Shown here: piece by piece, positions 11,670 through 22,278 of the stretch
How the letters are laid out: every line of letters begins with the position of its first letter
Position numbering within the stretch: position 1 is the stretch's first letter
Source: Paragorgia papillata
Lineage: Eukaryota > Cnidaria > Anthozoa > Scleralcyonacea > Coralliidae
Assembly (NCBI GenBank): GCA_035771165.1
Contig: JAWNZC010000087.1
Coordinates: forward strand, 6,538,501 to 6,602,500
Reading direction: 5' to 3'
DNA length: 64,000 nt
The notes under the pieces: model-generated
What the model was told of the DNA's origin: nothing
Databases searched by the model: none
Seen by the model: only the letters and a program-made list of their open reading frames with translations
Program-made: the position numbers and the translations under genes

Positions 11670-12163
11670 TCATTAATAATTCATGAGGAAAATTCATAAG
11701 AAATTAAGGTTTAATCAATGTCTGTTTACCACGGTAAAGAACTGATATCAGTGTCTGTAAATGTGATACAGAACTGTTTATTAAAACATCAGTTCTGTAT
11801 CACATTTACAGACACTCATCATATCAGTTCTGTAGCACGTGTACAGACACTTCGCATTCAACTGTCTTGAGTGAGTTACGCTTGTAGCGTCCTCATACAA
11901 GATGAAGATGCAAACATTTGTTGAACAACATTTGTTCAATAACAAATGATGATCAGAACGGCTATTTATGGCACGTCACTTACAATATAAAATGTGGGAC
12001 TAATACGAGATCAAAGCGCATGCTCACATCACTAATTTGTTAATCGTAGCCTATTAAACCTTACCTCGATGGTTTAACAGCTCTTAACATGATGTATGTT
12101 TCGCTAACTTAATAATAGGCGTTTTAGAAGTAATTTACAGAATTCGTGTCCGTTCTGTAAATA

Positions 12164-12167
<4 letters not shown>
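11665..12167 (+). mobile_element. hairpin-ended repeat family, copy 1
   Basis: It begins AAAACTCATTAATAATTCA and ends with a hairpin ACAGAA..TTCTGT (12137-12158) followed by AAATAGTAC. The interior contains an inverted repeat of TCTGTAAATGTGATACAGAACTG type (about 11752-11815). No coding region. The same start and end words bound copies at 13498, 13780 and 62892. A 3' terminal hairpin followed by a fixed short tail, with no TIR, recalls non-autonomous Helitron/Helentron elements, but the ends are not canonical. Confidence 0.6.

Positions 12168-12243
<76 letters not shown>
12168..12243. repeat. (TA)n microsatellite
   Basis: Long TA run between copy 1 of the hairpin-ended family and the 5' cut of a Penelope-like copy. 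It is translated as Ile-Tyr repeats in spurious ORFs. Confidence 0.95.
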
Positions 12244-12244
<1 letters not shown>

Positions 12245-13310
12245 CAATGGAAAATACAAACCTTTTCGAAAGCCCAATGACGATCCATTATACATAAACA
12301 AGCAATCAAACCACCCACCAAGCATTTTAAGACAGCTACCTACATCAATCAACAAGCGCATTTCCCTCCTCTCGTCTGACGAGCAGACATTCCATGAAAC
12401 CGCACCAATTTACCAAGATGCATTAAGGCGCAGCAATTTCAACCATGAGCTAAACTACACACAAGAAACACCACAGCAAACACGCAGAAATAGACACCGC
12501 AATATCATCTGGTTTAACCCTCCATTTAACAAAAATGTCAAAACAAACATAGGACGCAATTTTCTTAGCCTTATTGACAAGCACTTTCCAACAGGACACA
12601 AGCTTCACAAACTTTTTAACAGAAACACAGTCAAGATTAGCTATAGTTGCATGAACAACGTCAAGTCCATTATCACGAAACATAATTCACGCACAATCAG
12701 GAAAAGCAAGCCACGAAGCATAGTTACAAGCAGTGGCAATTGCAGGATTAAGGACAATTGCCCCCTCCGTGGGCAATGCACGACAAACAACATAGTATAC
12801 AAGGCATATATTTCCATAAGCAACACGAACATCACTAAGCAATACATTGGCATGACAGCAAGTACATTTAAAGAGCGATATCGTAACCATACTAAATCTT
12901 TCCAGAATAAAAAGTATTCAAATGAGACGGAACTTTCGAAATACATTTGGAATCTAAAAGAAAAAACCCAAAGTTTCGACATAACCTGGTCTATACTAAA
13001 ACACTCAATTTCCTACACGGGAGGATCAAAAAGATGCAATTTATGTTTGGACGAAAAACTTTTCATCATGAAGGCAGACAAATAACTCTTACTAAACAAA
13101 AGATCAGAAATAGTTTCGACGTGTCGGCACAAAAATAGATTTCGGATCAACAACCTAAACAATCAAAGGAATGCGCGCAACGTTTCGACGCCCACACCCA
13201 CGCTCCAAATGAATCCGCCGGACGTTTCGACGCCCACGCCCACGCCTCAACTAACGCATTTAAGCAGCCCACTAACCGATATTTTTCAGTCGCCTGATGA
13301 TCCCGTTTAG
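12244..13310 (+). pseudogene. Penelope-like element ORF, C-terminal third with GIY-YIG, one internal stop
   Basis: A nearly continuous frame encodes the C-terminal third of a Penelope-like protein. In order: a block with NHPPSILRQLP and NIIWFNPPFN; FNRNTVKISYSCM before 12650; Cys-rich CRIKDNCPLRGQC; the GIY-YIG nuclease with NNIVYKAYI and QYIGMTASTFKERYRNH (about 12780-12900), where the YIG and the Arg are visible; then KYIWNLKEKTQSF and the VSTPTPT tail ending SPDDPV. A TAA at 13083-13085 replaces the CAA found in the 11190 copy, so a single change breaks it. The reverse transcriptase is missing: the fragment starts at a (TA)n tract. The GIY-YIG domain makes the nick for target-primed insertion. 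Confidence 0.8.
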
Positions 13311-13342
13311 GGTGAAACCTCTGGTAGCGAAGACTTTAAGGT
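13287..13342 (+). ncRNA. hammerhead ribozyme motif overlapping the ORF stop
   Basis: Identical to the motif at 11551-11606. The core CTGATGA is at 13294-13300 and the stop TAG at 13308-13310 lies within stem-loop II. It is followed by a 3' UTR and a (TA)n tract. Confidence 0.7.
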
Positions 13343-13424
13343 AAAACTATACTTTATACTTTGTATTTTGCTCTATCTATATATGGTATTGAGCACTCTC
13401 TAACATTTCGTGAACCATAACTCA

Positions 13425-13426
<2 letters not shown>

Positions 13427-13492
<66 letters not shown>
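13427..13492. repeat. (TA)n microsatellite
   Basis: TA run directly after the Penelope-like 3' UTR and before copy 2 of the hairpin-ended family. Confidence 0.95.
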
Positions 13493-13495
<3 letters not shown>

Positions 13496-13497
13496 CT

Positions 13498-13775
13498 AAA
13501 ATTCATTAATAATTCATGAGGAAAACACAAAGAAAAATCATGAGCGTATCGGATCTATATATGTGATATAGCCTCGCTCTAAGTTTCTCGCTGGTTTTTA
13601 ATGGCTGAGATAAGCTTAATTTTCAAAATTACTACGCCAATGAACGTATGAAGTGATTCTTTTTAGAAGACATTTAAAAACCTTGCAGTACGGGCTTTAT
13701 CGGCTCTAAAACACTTGGCTATCGCCTCGTGTTTTATATCCGATAAAGCCCTCCTGCGCGGTTTATAAATAGTAC
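13498..13775 (+). mobile_element. hairpin-ended repeat family, copy 2
   Basis: Starts ATTCATTAATAATTCATGAG and ends GGTTTATAAATAGTAC. It shares an internal AAACACAAAGAAAAATCAT block with copy 3. The terminal hairpin is weaker here (TAAA..TTTA). No coding region. Confidence 0.6.
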
Positions 13776-13779
13776 TTAA

Positions 13780-14000
13780 AAAACTCATTAATAATTCATG
13801 AGGAAAACACAAAGAAAAATCATAACCGTATCGTGGTTTTATATGTGATAAAATTTTCTCCTGATTTACATAAACTTTAGCTTTGATTTTCTCGCCTTAG
13901 ACAACGTTATTTTTCAAAATTACTACGTCAACGAACTTACCAAATGGTGATCGTTTTTTAAGCCATTCAAAACACTCGCAGAACGTGTTTTAAATAGTAC
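13780..14000 (+). mobile_element. hairpin-ended repeat family, copy 3
   Basis: Starts AAACTCATTAATAATTCATG and ends with hairpin AAAACAC..GTGTTTT (13969-13991) plus AAATAGTAC. It follows copy 2 within a few bases, like a tandem or same-site insertion. Confidence 0.65.
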
Positions 14001-14052
14001 ATACAGGGTGTCCCAAACGAATGTCGCCCATCCCGTTTTTGACCACAGTTGT

Positions 14053-15400
14053 CAGGGGCGGATTTAGGATTTTGAAAATGTCAGTCAAACTTATGGTCCA
14101 CAGATCTAGGGGGATGCGGGGGCATGCCCCCCCGGAAATTTTTTGAAATTGGGGTCTCTAAAATGGTATTTCCCCCGATCTGACAGCACATTTGAGCAAA
14201 ATTTTGAAACTTTTAAAACATATTTTTAATGGCACATTTTATCATAAACTTTATTGAGAAAATTATACAGAATTATATATTTACAAAGCTAACTATAATA
14301 TTAGTTAGCTAAACGAGACAGGAGCGAACACCCAAGCAATTATTCATTGTCTCAAAGATTAATTTAATAAATTATATGTCATCTACCGACAACCTGACTA
14401 CCTGAGATCATATTTCACGAACACGCCGTTAAAATATATCTCATCAGAGCAAGATAGCGAGACTAACAATACTTTGAAAACAGTATTCATTTCAAAATCA
14501 TGAAAAGAAAGATCCAATTTAACGAAGAACTAAACCTGGGCTTAAGGATCAATTGATCCTTTGAGTTTCAAATTCATATAAAAGCTCCCGGCAAGCGTGA
14601 AATATGCTAATGCCGCCTGCTGAATAAATATATGTCTGAACTCTGAACTCAGAATTCACTAGGACGCAAAATGATAAATAATACGATACTGAGACTGGAC
14701 AAAACACATATATTCGACACTAGACTGTTTGTAGATTTGAAATGAAAGAAGACGACCTTCACTTACCATACAGCAATGGGAATAAATGACTCCGCGCCAA
14801 AATTGAGAAGCTCGAAATGCTTCCAATCGCGTCTATTAAATGTTACTCGGTTGAAACAAATCGATGACTGTGTAAGCAGCTAAAACCCATTCGAAAACGC
14901 TTACAGAACTCATGACTGAAACACAGCTGTGAGAAGTGAGAAGCTTCGATGACGATGAATATAAATCTAATTACTCAGTATCTCAGCTGACTCAGCAATC
15001 CAATTTTCAGCAAGCCATGGTGCAGATCCAGCAAAACACTTGAAATCAACGCGAGAGCCAATCAGGTTTGAGGCAAATCCAGCAAAAAGTGGTTGCCATG
15101 GTGCAGATCCAGCAAAACGCTTGAAATCAACGCGAGAGCCAATCAGGTTTGAGGCAAATCCAGCAAAAAAGTGGTTGCCATGGTGCAGATCCAGCAAAAC
15201 TCTCAAAGCAAACGCTGACCACCTGTCATCTCTGCCCGGTGTTTGCTGACTCGCAAACTAAGATAAAACCCAATCTCTGCGATCACTATAACATTTTCTA
15301 GAAGACTCTTGAGATTAAAATATTGTCTTATTGCGCAATTATTCTTGTGATTTTTACGTCAGTCGCGTGACTGGTCTGATGTATGCTAAATCCGCCCCTG
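14053..15400. mobile_element. nested hAT-like element with CAGGGGCGGATTTAG ends
   Basis: CAGGGGCGGATTTAG at the left and CTAAATCCGCCCCTG at the right form 15-bp inverted ends of the same class as 1444-1996. No transposase is seen. No clear 8-bp duplication: the flanks are ACAGTTGT and GTTTTGTT. It contains the 81-bp tandem repeat at 15014-15200. It lies inside the mariner-like element, so it is the younger of the two. Confidence 0.6.
15014..15200 (+). repeat. 81/82-bp tandem repeat, about 2.3 units
   Basis: Units begin GCCATGGTGCAGATCCAGCA at 15014, 15095 and 15177. They are nearly identical, which suggests recent duplication. Open frames on both strands across the repeat are by-products. 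Confidence 0.85.
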
Positions 15401-15932
15401 GTTTTGTTTGAGTACGGAATACAAGTTCGAATACATATGCATGTGAAAACTGACTACAGGGGAATAAAGTTTGATACCAAATGAAGCAATGCGGCATCAA
15501 ATAATGCGCATGGGGTTCCTTGGGGTGATAACAATGTTCATGAGAGTTCCATGCACATGTTTGCCATGTAGGCAGAAGTGCACTTTACTTCATCCGTCTT
15601 AAGATGGTTGGAAAACAATTCACTCCCGACGGAAGAGCATTCATGGTACTTCCCTATCATGAAACAAGAAGCCCAACAAGGACAAGGGAGCCTTTAGGAG
15701 AAGATTTCCAAATCTTGACGTAGGCTACATAATTTGGACAAGTTCAAATTTTGATGTTGCCTCTTTAAATGACTACAGGAAGCGAGTAGATAACTACTTA
15801 GCTCTGAAAATTTCAGAAAAGAAAGAAGGATGGATGGTCTTTCGGCGTGATATAAAAATGTACTTATTGTATCATAATTAAAGAAGGTGCACCTCATAAA
15901 TGGATGGGGGGCATTTTTTTTGGGACACCCTG

Positions 15933-16299
15933 ATCTATATATATATATATAGTTTGTTATATTTTAACATGTTGTGTTTATTATTTATATCTTAGGTAAA
16001 AATAAATATTTTTTAACTTTTGGGTTGCCTTAGATTACTTGTCGCTTTGAGATTTAAGAACAAAATGTATATTTTTTACTTAAAATTTCGTTGGTTCATA
16101 CCACTTCCATTGTTTTAAAACAAAAAAATTCTTACTCCGTACGCATATAATAAACAAATTACATAATGGTAAATGCGTTGCACGACTTTTATTCCTGTGT
16201 CGATAACCTCTTTTCAATCATGTAACCTGTATTCTATTTTTAGTTCTTTCTTTTGATTAGTCTATTCGTGTAATTAGAATTCTGTTTGTCACCATATCA

Positions 16300-16336
<37 letters not shown>

Positions 16337-16796
16337 TCTAGTGTATCATGTAACTCATATCTCTGAATATATATTCATCTAGTGTATCATGTAACTCATA
16401 TATCTGAAGATGTTGTTCGAGTATAGAACGAAACGTTAGATTTTCTGAAATATTATGTTGTTTTTTCCCTGTGTTGGATAGCCTTTATTCATGTTTTATG
16501 CTGGGCACTGATATTTTTAATTAGATTGTTTTGATGTGTTATAGAAAATCTTTACATTTCCCTTTTTCCTTTTTATAACACACTATATAACCTGTGTCAC
16601 AATTATGTTTCTCATTTTTTACCACACGTATCCACACGTATAATTTCGCGTAGACTCTACGCCGGGGGATATTAGCACCATCGTCTGACGTTTGAACAAA
16701 GCCGAGCTAACACAACCGCCAAAACACGGAAACTAAACAATAGTTCTTGATAGCATTGAACTATCAACGTATTATAATTTTGCGATAAGAAAAACT
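15933..16796. other. gene-free stretch with (TA)n and a 41-bp duplication
   Basis: AT-rich sequence. (TA)n lies at 16311-16332. A 41-bp unit containing TTCATCTAGTGTATCATGTA is present twice (about 16327-16408). Just after it, CTGAAGATGTTGTTCGAG followed by GAACGAAACGTTAG looks like a decayed hammerhead-type core of the kind that ends Penelope-like copies. Confidence 0.5.
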
Positions 16797-16852
16797 CTAG
16801 GGAAACTGAATTGTCTAAATACATTTAGAACTCAAAGACTAACCGACTATTT
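16797..16852 (+). pseudogene. small Penelope-like fragment
   Basis: The translation reads RETELSKYI followed by a stop and then a short Asn/Ser stretch. It resembles NETELSKYIWNLKEK in the copy at 12244. A scrap of the region after the GIY-YIG domain. Confidence 0.4.
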
Positions 16853-17191
16853 TCAGACAGCATGTGTCACTATAGAAATAGTCACGTGACTATAACATAT
16901 GCCAAAGGGAACAGGGCATTTTTGAAAGCTTTGCAAGCATGTTTAATGTTTATATATATACACTCTAATTTTCTGCATTATATAGCATATTGTACGAAGT
17001 ATATATATATGTATACAATACCCTGGTTGCTATGCGTGTTTTCATTGGTTGTTGGCCATGATCTATTAGAGGACAGACACATGGTCACGTCAGATCACGT
17101 CAGCTGACTTGCCTTTTTCCTTCTTCATGCCCCAAAATCCGGCACGAGTTTCGACAAAGGCCTTTTAAATTTTTATTGTATAAAACAAACA

Positions 17192-17361
17192 GATTCCATT
17201 TTTTTGTTGTCTTTTCAGTTATAGCTGCACAGAGGACGTCACAACGTGGTAAGAACATCAGTGACCCACTCGACTGCGTCTCGTGGGCCACTTTTTTGTT
17301 CTTACCACGTTGTGACGTCATCTGTACATCTATAACTGAACAGACAACGGCAAAATGGAAT
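17192..17361. repeat. long perfect-centre palindrome (terminal hairpin family)
   Basis: Two arms of about 85 bp. TTCAGTTATAG.TG.ACAGA is followed by GACGTCACAACGTGGTAAGA on the left, with its inverse on the right, meeting at ACTCGACTGCGTCTCGT near 17269-17285. The centre and the GACGTCAC block also occur in the palindrome at 44314-44435. Overlapping ORFs on both strands are consequences of the palindrome. It sits beside the 3' end of a Penelope-like copy. Confidence 0.8.
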
Positions 17362-17389
17362 TTATATGTTAAATTGAGAATATAGGACA

Positions 17390-18370
17390 GAGAGTCAGGC
17401 AACTCGAATTGTTCCAGTATTTATTAAAAACGTTTCGACCTTCGGTCTTCATCAGTTTAACAAAATTGGAAGTAATAATAAATTATAGAATGAACTAAAT
17501 CACGGGTCTTTTATACATATGCCCTGAATAAATTAATACCATAAAAATTAGAAATGGTAATTAAATAAATTCCTAAGAAGCATAATTAATGCGTTTTTTT
17601 AACCTAAACTCATGCCTCTTGTTTAGGCCTTCAGGGTTAAGTGTTCTTAATTGAGCTGCCCAATATGCCTCTCTTGTCAAGAGTTTGTTGTCAACGCGAT
17701 TACTATCTTCAATCATTTCAATACAAATAACATTAAATTCCCTAAGTTCGTGTGGAGTGTGGTTAAAATGAACGCCTGTTTCTCATGTCCGCTTTTGTGC
17801 GGTTATGGCAGGCTTGTGGTTTCGAAACGTAACTTTAAATTGTGTGGATGTGGAATCTATATACTACACATGACATTCGGTGCACGAAAACAAGTAAATC
17901 ACATTGCTCTATGTGCAGCTTATCCTCTGCTTAATCCTATATATTTGCCCCCTGTCATAGCTAGCATTTAAAGCAATCAGATTGTATGAGGAAACGTTTG
18001 CATAAATAACATTTCCCTTTACATTTAAAGCAACCAAGCCCCGGCTGGTTACTTTGCGGAATATTGGTGGGCAGATCGGATTTAAGTCTAGATGACGCTA
18101 AAATTTCTGTCAAATTTTTTGTTCTCCTATAGGCCGGAATAATAGATTTCGGAGTAAAAATATCCATAACTTCAGTGTATTGTGAAAGAAGGTCAAAATG
18201 TTTCTTAATAATTTTAGAAATATCGGGCAAGTTAGGATTATAATCCAAAACTAGCGGATAGACCTTCTTCTTATCCTTCATACTGGGCTTAAGAAGTTGC
18301 GCTCTATTAATTCCCATAGCTTTATGAAACTGCTGTCCAACAAGTTTGGTATCATAATTTTTTAGCATAA
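17390..18370 (-). pseudogene. Penelope-like element, GIY-YIG end (minus copy of head-to-head pair 3)
   Basis: Minus strand. A block of 135 residues (18368-17961) with NPNLPDISKIIKKHFDLL, AYRRTKNLTEIL and a Cys-rich CFKCKGKCYLCKRF motif is followed by a broken GIY-YIG nuclease region (about 17960-17640), whose intact counterpart is at 18996-19298. The 3' UTR at 17420-17460 reads, on the minus strand, CTGATGAAGACCGAAGGTCG and then AAACG, a hammerhead-like core. The RT is missing. Its 5' cut abuts the 5' cut of the plus copy at about 18371. Confidence 0.8.
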
Positions 18371-18372
18371 GT

Positions 18373-19515
18373 TAAAAAAAGCTGTGGGAATCAATAAGAC
18401 GCAATTAACTTCTTAAGCCCAGTATGAAAATAAGAAGAAGGTCTTTCCGCTAGTTTTGGATTATAATCCTAACTTGCCCGACATTTCTAAAATTATTAAG
18501 AAACATTTTGACCTTCTTTCACAATCCAGTGTAGTTAGGAATATTTTTACTCTATATTATAGTTAGGAATATCTTAAATCTATTATCCCGGCCTATAGGA
18601 GAACAAAAGATTTGAAAGAAATTTTAGAGCCATCTAGACTTAAATCCGATCTGCCCAACAATATTTCGCAAAGTAACCAGCAGGGGCTTGATTACTTTAA
18701 ATGTTAAAGGAAATGTGATTTATGCAAAAAAATTCCTCATACAATCTGATTGCTTTAAAAGCGATGCCACGACGCAAAGATATAGAAAGTTTTCATCTGA
18801 CGCGACGGCGGCCATATTGGTGTACCAAAACAATGAAATGGCGGCCAAATTGGTGTACCATCTTTATCCTATGGGAATTTAGCTCTATTCTTATTCAAAT
18901 ATTTCGTATTGTTTCACCGCCCCAATGGGACCACCGATCGCGTGAGTGAAAACGATCTATAGGATAGGCAGAGGACAAGCTGTACTTCGAGCAATGTGAT
19001 TTACTTGTTTTCGTGCACCAAATGTCATGTGCAGTATATAGGTTCCACGTCCACACAATTTAAGGTTAGGTTTCGAAACCACAAGTCTGCCTGGACCACA
19101 AAAAAGCGGACATGTGAAACAGCCCTTCATTTTAACCACACTCCACATGAACTTAGGGATTTTAATGTTATTTGTATTGAAATGATTGAAGATAGTAATC
19201 ACGTTGACAACAAACTCTTGACAAGAGAGGCATATTGGGCAGCTCAATTAAGAACACTTAACCCTGATGGTCTAAACAAAAGGCAGGAGTTTAGGTAAGA
19301 AAAACGCAATAATTATGCTTCTTAGGACTTTATTTAATTACCATTTCTAATTTTTATCGTATTAATTTATCCAGGGCATATGTATAAAAGTCCCGTGATT
19401 TAGTTAATTCTACAATTTATTATTATTTCCAATGTTGTTAAACTGATGAAGACCGAAGGTCGAAACGTTTTTAATAAATACTGGAACAGTTCGAAGTTGC
19501 CTGACTCTGTCGCGT
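18373..19515 (+). pseudogene. Penelope-like element, GIY-YIG end (plus copy of pair 3)
   Basis: This is the plus-strand partner of the previous entry and begins at the same point of the protein. The linker region (18390-18760) has several stops. An extra stretch at about 18790-18955, which includes a 30-bp duplicate (GCGGCCATATTGGTGTACC and GCGGCCAAATTGGTGTACC), interrupts it. From 18996 a clean frame of about 100 residues gives the GIY-YIG nuclease (FSCTKCHVQYIGSTSTQFKV, then RFRNH) and ends NPDGLNKRQEFR. The 3' UTR carries CTGATGAAGACCGAAGGTCG at 19443. It is truncated at the 5' side, with no RT. Confidence 0.8.
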
Positions 19516-19665
19516 ATATTATAACTATTAAGTAAATGTTGAGCATACTGTTGAATCCTCTCTGGATCCTTCGACTGGGAGCCTTCTTTTGGTGTTCCGT
19601 CCATTTATTCATGCTGATATACATATAATGATTTCGAACTCGATACTAATTATCTGTTCACTTAT

Positions 19666-19668
<3 letters not shown>

Positions 19669-19702
<34 letters not shown>
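19669..19702. repeat. (TA)n microsatellite
   Basis: TA run about 150 bp after the plus copy of Penelope-like pair 3. Confidence 0.95.
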
Positions 19703-19705
<3 letters not shown>

Positions 19706-20689
19706 TAATCAAATTATATGTCTTTAATAAAAAGGTTTTGCATGAAAAAGGTAAATTTATAAATTAAATATGTTAAGGTTACATTATATGATGATACACT
19801 GATTTCATCATAGTTTACATTTTTATCGATATACATTAAGAAACTGGAAATCGACAGCCGCAATTTTGTTTCGAAAATATTAAAAAGCAACGAAGATATA
19901 GCCAAAAATGTTACGACTACTGAATTTCTCGGCGCGAAAGTTGCAGTTATGATTGATGACGAATTATCAGTTACGCGCCACGTGAAAACTTCGCAGGTAT
20001 CGAATATCTGGCGGATAATGACATTCGTTTATAGTTCTCCCAGGAACAACAATGGCCACAACGATTTGACGCTCCCAGTTCTTTTACGAGAAGGGAAACA
20101 ATGACCGTGAGCGCAAGAAACAAAAAGAAGCAAGAAATATTTTCTCGAAGATAACCGCGCTAGCCTTCTTTATATTTGCGTTTCACCGGCATGATGTAAA
20201 GAAGTGTTCCTACCAGGTTTCCTGCACCTTTCGAATCGGGGAGAAACCTTGCCAAGACACACTAACGTAGAGTTGTGTCTGATTCAATTACGGTCCAAGG
20301 TGATAAGAGGATTATAAGTTTGGGCTGGGGAAATGACAGAAAAGGGCAAAACCCCACCAAATCGTTTATCATCTTTTACAAGGAAAGAAAATTTCACCAA
20401 TTTTTTCGGCGGCTTGCGTTTTATCGAATTCTTTCCAAACTTTGCTACAATGTTGAACAAAAGTAAAGGAGTAAAATCGTGTTGGCTTTTTAGATTTAGT
20501 GCAATATTTCCCCTATAATATACCTCTCTTCTATCGTTTTTACCAAGTCAAGATGAGTCAACTTGCCCGCTTAATATCAAAACAAATGCAGTACCTGTCA
20601 AACATTCGAAAACGGTTTTATTCTTTGATCATTTGAGATGAGAAATATGATGTTTTGGAAGTTTCTGAGTGAAACCAGAACCGCAAATA
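19703..20689. other. gene-free stretch
   Basis: AT-rich sequence. Two overlapping open frames at 20275-20518 occupy the same bases and show no domain. I see nothing else. Confidence 0.5.
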
Positions 20690-20881
20690 TCTCCTGGCGC
20701 AAAAGGGCGCTATTATTATTTACAAAACACCTCGTAGCAACTGCAGTTTTTAATGGTGTAGAATTTTTGTTAAATTCTTAGCTTCTGCAGTGATTTATCA
20801 TTGTGCCAAATTTGAGAGACAACATTCAAAAATTGAGAGCGCGGTGAGTATTTTGGTGAAATACGATTCTATCATATGATG
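20690..20881 (-). repeat. dispersed repeat, second copy (inverted)
   Basis: Inverse of 9435-9640: on the minus strand it reads CATCATATGATAGAATCG, then CACTGCAGAAGCTAAGAAT, ACAAAAATTCTACACC and a GCGCCC block. Non-coding. Confidence 0.65.
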
Positions 20882-21919
20882 TAGCTGTATAAACAGTACA
20901 GTATGGAATATGACATAAAATACAAATAGATAACTTGGTAATTATTATTGTTCACTATTTTAAAGTATAATGTGATACCAAGACAATTTCCCCCCAGTCT
21001 TTAAGCAGAAAAGTCTTTGCGTAGTCACCTTAAAATGTAGTCACTTTAAACACTACCGTTGCAAAATACAGGCCAAATTTAAATCACATTATTTTCCTGC
21101 TTCAGCAAGGTGTTTCTATTCAAAGATACACATCGCCGTGTTGTTCAAATGGTTGTTACATTATCGTATTTCTGCTGATATGACTAACCTTGTGGAACGC
21201 CTGAGCATTGTTCTACGTAGAAATTTATTTCAGCAATATAAATCCGAATGCGGACTCGACGAAACTCCAGTTTGACCTGAAAAGACACTTTGTTAGAATG
21301 CACGTAACTGGTACTCGGTAGCAGCATGTTGGAATAATTTTTGCGTTAAACGAACCGAACTGTCCATTAATATTTATATAATATTGCAAGTGGAGGCTAG
21401 GTGAGAAAATTAAATGTAAGTTGTTAAATGATTTAATATTTCATTTAAGAATCTCTGATTAAACAATCTCGGACGAAGGGCCTTCGCTCGAAACGTTAGA
21501 AATATACGTTCAAAAATTTCCGCGGTATACTCAAACTTTACTATATTTCGGTTTGTATTTCAACACTGACTGCGCAGCACACTACTTTTATTTCACTTTT
21601 TAAATAGGATAGCCAGATTCAGCCATGACTAGCTTAAGCGAAGCCGTGTAACAAATATTTTATATCACAAAAGGTTATCACGGAATAAGTTAAATTACTG
21701 TACAAGGCATGATAAATTAAACTGGACAATGCAGTTAAATCAATTACATAAATCATAATAATCTTACATTCCCATTACAAGTATTTCTTCAAGTAAGAGT
21801 TCACGAGTTTCTGTTTAAGCGTACTATAAATTTTGTGCTCTCGAATAGATTGTGCGAGAGAATCTTGTTAAGTGAACGCCACTATCTCAAAATGAATATA
21901 AGAGCCCAGCTCAGTATCT
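20882..21919. other. gene-free stretch with a hammerhead-like relic
   Basis: No gene seen. At 21469-21499 the sequence GGACGAAGGGCCTTCGCTCG followed by AAACGTTAG resembles a decayed hammerhead core (CTGANGA..GAAAC) of the Penelope 3' type, but the first core bases are changed. Confidence 0.4.
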
Positions 21920-22262
21920 TAAGCGTACCGTACGCTGCCGATACAGAAATCTTTCATGCAGACAAAGGCCCGGTTAAAGTCCAAGAGATCATAAATGCTG
22001 ACTTGACTGACGTTGACAAATTGGGTACGCACTGAGAAAACGAAAGGGAAAGGAACCACTTCCAAATAACAATCAATCGTTTTGGGGAAAGCACAGACTA
22101 AGCCTGAATTTTCTTGTGAAAATTCAGTTACTAACAACGGCGAGGATCTGGCGTAACTGTTGATGACAAACTGAAATTTGATAAGCATGTAATCAAAGTC
22201 TGTCGGAAAGTCTCAGCAAGTCGCCGTGCTAAAACGTATGAGGAACATGCTTCTGTTTGAAA
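21920..22262 (+). pseudogene. LINE reverse transcriptase fragment
   Basis: A broken frame reads YAADTEIFHADKGPVKVQE, then NADLTDVDK, and after frame changes GVTVDDKLKFDKHV and CRKVSASRRAKTYEEHASV-like sequence. This is the region after the YADD motif of jockey/CR1-type reverse transcriptases (thumb and connection). It is short, with several frameshifts and both ends missing. Confidence 0.55.
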
Positions 22263-22278
22263 TAAGATAAAGTAGGTT

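Larger units (their letters stand above)
14004..15932. mobile_element. Tc1/mariner-like MITE with CAGGGTGTCCCAAA ends
   Basis: The left end CAGGGTGTCCCAAACGAATG and the right end, inverse of CAGGGTGTCCCAAAAAAAAT, are matching terminal repeats with further similarity inside (GCCCATCC/GCCCCCCATCC). TA precedes the left end; the right flank reads AT, so the expected TA duplication is not intact. Between 15420 and 15900 only broken short frames remain and I cannot recognise a transposase. A hAT-like element is inserted at 14053-15400. Confidence 0.65.

Noticed and set aside
12104..12361. ORFs with long Ile-Tyr repeats
   Set aside because: Translation of a (TA)n microsatellite.
15040..15249. ORFs repeated in tandem as a repetitive protein
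   Set aside because: They come from the 81-bp DNA repeat inside a MITE and are open on both strands.
17100..17402. Two overlapping ORFs on opposite strands
   Set aside because: Both arise from the palindrome at 17192-17361; neither has a domain.
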